Shown: one piece after another, positions 6,425 to 7,735 of the stretch
Layout: every line of letters begins with the position of its first letter
Numbering within the stretch: the stretch's first letter is position 1
From: Planctomycetaceae bacterium UBA4655
GTDB taxonomy: Bacteria; Planctomycetota; Planctomycetia; Pirellulales; UBA1268
NCBI GenBank assembly: GCA_002405515.1
Contig: DHLZ01000320.1
Location: 10,619-18,353, forward strand
Length of the DNA stretch: 7,735 bases
Direction: 5' to 3'
The notes under the pieces: generated by a model
The model's database searches: none
What the model was told of the DNA's origin: nothing
The model's input: only the letters and a program-made list of their open reading frames with translations
Program-made: the position numbers and the translations under genes

Positions 6425-7174
6425 TCAGGCGATGCGGCGTGACTCCCGGCCGAGCCGGTCGACGACGAACGTCACTGCCGCCTCGGCGGCGGTGTCGGCG
6501 AATCCCCTCGCCGCGTCCACGCGGTCGAGCAGCCACTCGTGCGGCACGCCGAGCGCCGCGAGCTTGCCATGGAGCCTCGCGGCACTGTCATACCAGACGG
6601 CTTCGTCCACGTCGGCGGCAAAAAACTGGTTCCTCGGCCAGTTGAGCGGATGAACGTGGAGAATCGCGGTGTCCTGCCTGGCCCGCTCCACGTCGTCGTA
6701 CACGTCCCAGAGCACCCCGCTTCCCTCGAGCCCTTCCCGCATCGCGAGATGAAAGTCGATCGCCGGGGCCACCGCCGCCACCACCGGAAAGGTCTCCGGC
6801 CGGCGGTAGGAGATGCCGAGCGCCCCCTGCCCTCCCGCCCCGCAGCCCATGAGGGCGACGCCCGGCGGCGTCACGCCGAACCTCCGGGCGGCCTCTTCGA
6901 GCACGGCTCCGCAGACGACCGCCGCTGGCGACCTCGCAGGATCGAACGACGGCACCACCCGTTCGAGCCACCAGGCATCGCCGCCCGCCGGCGCGATCGC
7001 CCGCAGCCCGGCGGCCTCGATCCGCCGGCGGAGGGCCGTTTCCATCACCGCCGGAAGCCCACGAAGATCGCCGAGGAGGATCGCGGCCATGCCCGGCACC
7101 GCCGAGGCCGGCTCGTGGATGTCGCAGGGTGTGCCGGCGACCTCGATCATCGACCAGCCGGATTGATCGGTCAT
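6425..7174 (-). CDS. Esterase-D-like alpha/beta-hydrolase-fold protein, apparently lacking catalytic Ser and His
   Basis: A 249-residue soluble protein with the layout of putative esterases related to esterase D / S-formylglutathione hydrolase. The strand, elbow and helix around residues 106-126 read VALMGCGAGGQGALGISYRRP. In active relatives this block is G-x-S-M-G-G-x-G-A-L. Aligning on GGQGAL places Gly112 at the nucleophile serine, with Cys111 just before it. The C-terminal segment, where relatives have a Gly-His-(S/D) motif before the last helix, reads VDAARGFADTAAEA (219-232) and has no histidine. The scaffold is otherwise intact (FPVVAAVAPAIDFH, QDTAILHVHP, LHGKLAALGVPHEW), with no frameshift. 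I therefore infer a non-catalytic family member, or one using another residue. ATG at 7172-7174 lies 6 nt from the toxin-remnant stop; a second ATG (Met9) is possible. No clear ribosome binding site is visible. Probable operon with scpA. Confidence 0.75.
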   Translation of the reverse strand: MTDQSGWSMIEVAGTPCDIHEPASAVPGMAAILLGDLRGLPAVMETALRRRIEAAGLRAIAPAGGDAWWLERVVPSFDPARSPAAVVCGAVLEEAARRFGVTPPGVALMGCGAGGQGALGISYRRPETFPVVAAVAPAIDFHLAMREGLEGSGVLWDVYDDVERARQDTAILHVHPLNWPRNQFFAADVDEAVWYDSAARLHGKLAALGVPHEWLLDRVDAARGFADTAAEAAVTFVVDRLGRESRRIA

Positions 7175-7180
7175 GCCTGG

Positions 7181-7342
7181 TTACAGCGAGAGCCATGCCC
7201 GAAGTTTTTCTGTAACAATGCCCGCCGCCTCGGGCGAGAGTTCTCCCAGCCTCCGAACCAGACTCGTTCCATGCAAGGTCGCCTTCATTCCCGCGATATC
7301 ACCGAAGGGAAACCGGCCGAGATAGATCTCACCGGGCTTCAT
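7181..7342 (-). pseudogene. MazF/PemK-type toxin remnant with internal deletion
   Basis: This 53-codon frame starts with MKPGEIYLGRFPFGDIAGMK, the characteristic first strand and loop of MazF/PemK endoribonuclease toxins. It then passes directly into ATLHGTSLVRRLGELSPEAA and a short helix ending WLSL, which resembles the C-terminal helix of the same family. Full-length members are about 110 residues, so roughly 55-60 central residues are missing without loss of frame. The missing part would contain the conserved RP after the first loop and the catalytic Thr/Ser region. The ATG overlaps the last 14 nt of the antitoxin gene, a normal toxin-antitoxin arrangement. A-T-rich codons (ATT, GTT, ACA, GAA, AAA, CTT) contrast with the neighbouring genes and fit acquisition by transfer. 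Toxic RNase activity is unlikely. A minimal functional protein cannot be excluded. Confidence 0.75.
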
Positions 7343-7568
7343 CGACGGCCGTCCCATCTGCGAGCGAGTAGATGTCTTGCCGCTCATCCGCAAGGTCGTC
7401 GTGCCACTCCGCGGCAACACCGACCTCCCAAAGGCGATCTACCGCATCCCCTGAGGGCTCTGGGACGATCACCACAACCTCGACGTCGCCCGCCGGCACG
7501 GCGATGGGCACGGTTGCGGTCAAACGGTGCGCGGCATCCACTTTTCCGATGATGCGAATAGGGGTCAT
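7329..7568 (-). CDS. Antitoxin-like small protein, partner of the MazF-type toxin remnant
   Basis: A 79-residue protein that appears intact. The N-terminal half (MTPIRIIGKVDAAHRLTATV, then PAGDVEVVVIVPE) resembles short beta-rich antitoxin N termini of the form 'x-I-x-G-K-V-D-x-x-x-R-L'. The C-terminal half (AAEWHDDLADERQDIYSLAD, then GTAVDEAR) resembles the acidic tail found next to MazF/PemK-type toxins, where such tails wrap around the toxin. The ATG at 7566-7568 has AGGGA 6 nt upstream. The stop lies 14 nt inside the toxin-remnant start. Such antitoxins usually autoregulate their promoter, but no convincing operator or promoter is visible here. I recognise the arrangement and tail rather than a named family, so the functional call is moderate. 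It is the first gene of the minus-strand cluster. Confidence 0.7.
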   Translation of the reverse strand: MTPIRIIGKVDAAHRLTATVPIAVPAGDVEVVVIVPEPSGDAVDRLWEVGVAAEWHDDLADERQDIYSLADGTAVDEAR

Positions 7569-7574
7569 ACAGAT

Positions 7575-7579
7575 TCCCT
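7575..7579 (-). promoter_or_regulatory. Ribosome binding site of the antitoxin gene
   Basis: On the minus strand AGGGA lies 6 nt upstream of the antitoxin ATG. It is the only good Shine-Dalgarno match upstream of the minus-strand cluster, so the antitoxin's translation initiation looks stronger than that of the genes behind it. Confidence 0.6.
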
Positions 7580-7646
7580 AGTTACTACCCCGAGCACGAT
7601 GTTGTTGACAGTGGTTTTCGTCTGACTGAGCGGCACCATTGTCCCA

Positions 7647-7665
7647 CGGAAGCCCGAGGCGCGAG
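7647..7665. repeat. Partial copy of REP-like repeat
   Basis: CGGAAGCCCGAGGCGCGAG is identical to the left part of the palindromic element 48 bp downstream. Here it is followed by TTTCC instead of the complementary right arm, so only a weak GGAA/TTCC pairing is possible. It looks like a half or decayed copy of the same element. Confidence 0.65.
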
Positions 7666-7694
7666 TTTCCCTGCAGGCCGAGTTGCGAAAAACC

Positions 7695-7731
7695 CGGAAG
7701 CCCGAGGCGCGAGCCGAGAGGGGCTTCAGGG
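7695..7731. repeat. REP-like extragenic palindrome
   Basis: The 19-nt sequence shared with 7647-7665 here continues into a complementary arm. GAAGCCC (7697-7703) pairs with GGGCTTC (7721-7727). The stem extends outward across one G-A mismatch to CCC/GGG (7693-7695 with 7729-7731), giving 11 positions with 10 pairs. Inside it, GGC-GCGA-GCC (7706-7715) can form a small hairpin with a GNRA-type loop. This bipartite shape and extragenic position are typical of bacterial REP elements. It could also act as a transcript-end structure, though no T run follows. Confidence 0.6.
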
Positions 7732-7735
7732 TCGC

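Larger units (their letters stand above)
7569..7735. other. Gene-free right end upstream of the antitoxin
   Basis: No coding region is supported here. Besides the two repeat copies it contains a small odd palindrome, TAGTTACTA (7579-7587), next to the antitoxin ribosome binding site. It also contains a lone TTGACA on the plus strand (7605-7610) with no matching -10 element. The promoter of the antitoxin-led cluster should lie here but cannot be placed. Confidence 0.4.

Noticed and set aside
7343..7420. Upstream extension of the toxin-remnant frame to 7420
   Set aside because: It lies inside the antitoxin gene and has no family similarity. The MKPGEIY start at 7342 matches the MazF/PemK N terminus.
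7605..7610. Plus-strand TTGACA as a -35 element
   Set aside because: No -10-like hexamer follows at 16-18 bp and no plus-strand gene starts before the window ends.

Overview
The window looks like chromosomal DNA from a GC-rich planctomycete, probably of the Pirellulales type. The main evidence is the large secreted subtilase, which carries the N-terminal FESLEDRRLLA sorting-type motif seen on planctomycete surface proteins, followed by Calx-beta repeats. The esterase-like protein also resembles a planctomycete family. Apart from one small region at the right end, codon use is uniformly GC-rich.

Layout from left to right: (1) the 3' end of pntB (+), the beta subunit of proton-translocating NAD(P) transhydrogenase. 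(2) Convergent to it, a probable two-gene minus-strand operon, hemW (radical-SAM heme chaperone / HemN-like) followed by bcp (atypical 2-Cys peroxiredoxin). The bcp stop codon lies in a 24-bp tandem duplication. (3) A divergent intergenic region of about 250 bp, then a 719-residue exported subtilisin-family protease (+) with a strong ribosome binding site. (4) A minus-strand cluster transcribed from the right edge towards the protease: intact antitoxin, internally deleted MazF/PemK-type toxin remnant, esterase-fold protein lacking the expected catalytic serine and histidine, scpA (condensin kleisin) and an RNase Z-like metallo-beta-lactamase-fold protein. Spacings in this cluster are tight: 14-nt overlap, 6 nt, 39 nt and 4 nt. 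(5) A gene-free right end holding two copies of a 19-nt sequence, one of which forms a REP-like palindrome.

Most genes are housekeeping (redox balance, heme handling, peroxide defence, chromosome segregation, RNA processing) and are not obviously one pathway. The accessory elements are the toxin-antitoxin remnant and the palindromic repeats at the right end. The TA remnant is less GC-rich at third codon positions than its neighbours and abuts the esterase-like gene directly. I do not see a convincing undescribed multi-gene system. The observations most worth checking are the toxin with its middle deleted beside an intact antitoxin, and the probable pseudo-esterase immediately downstream of it.
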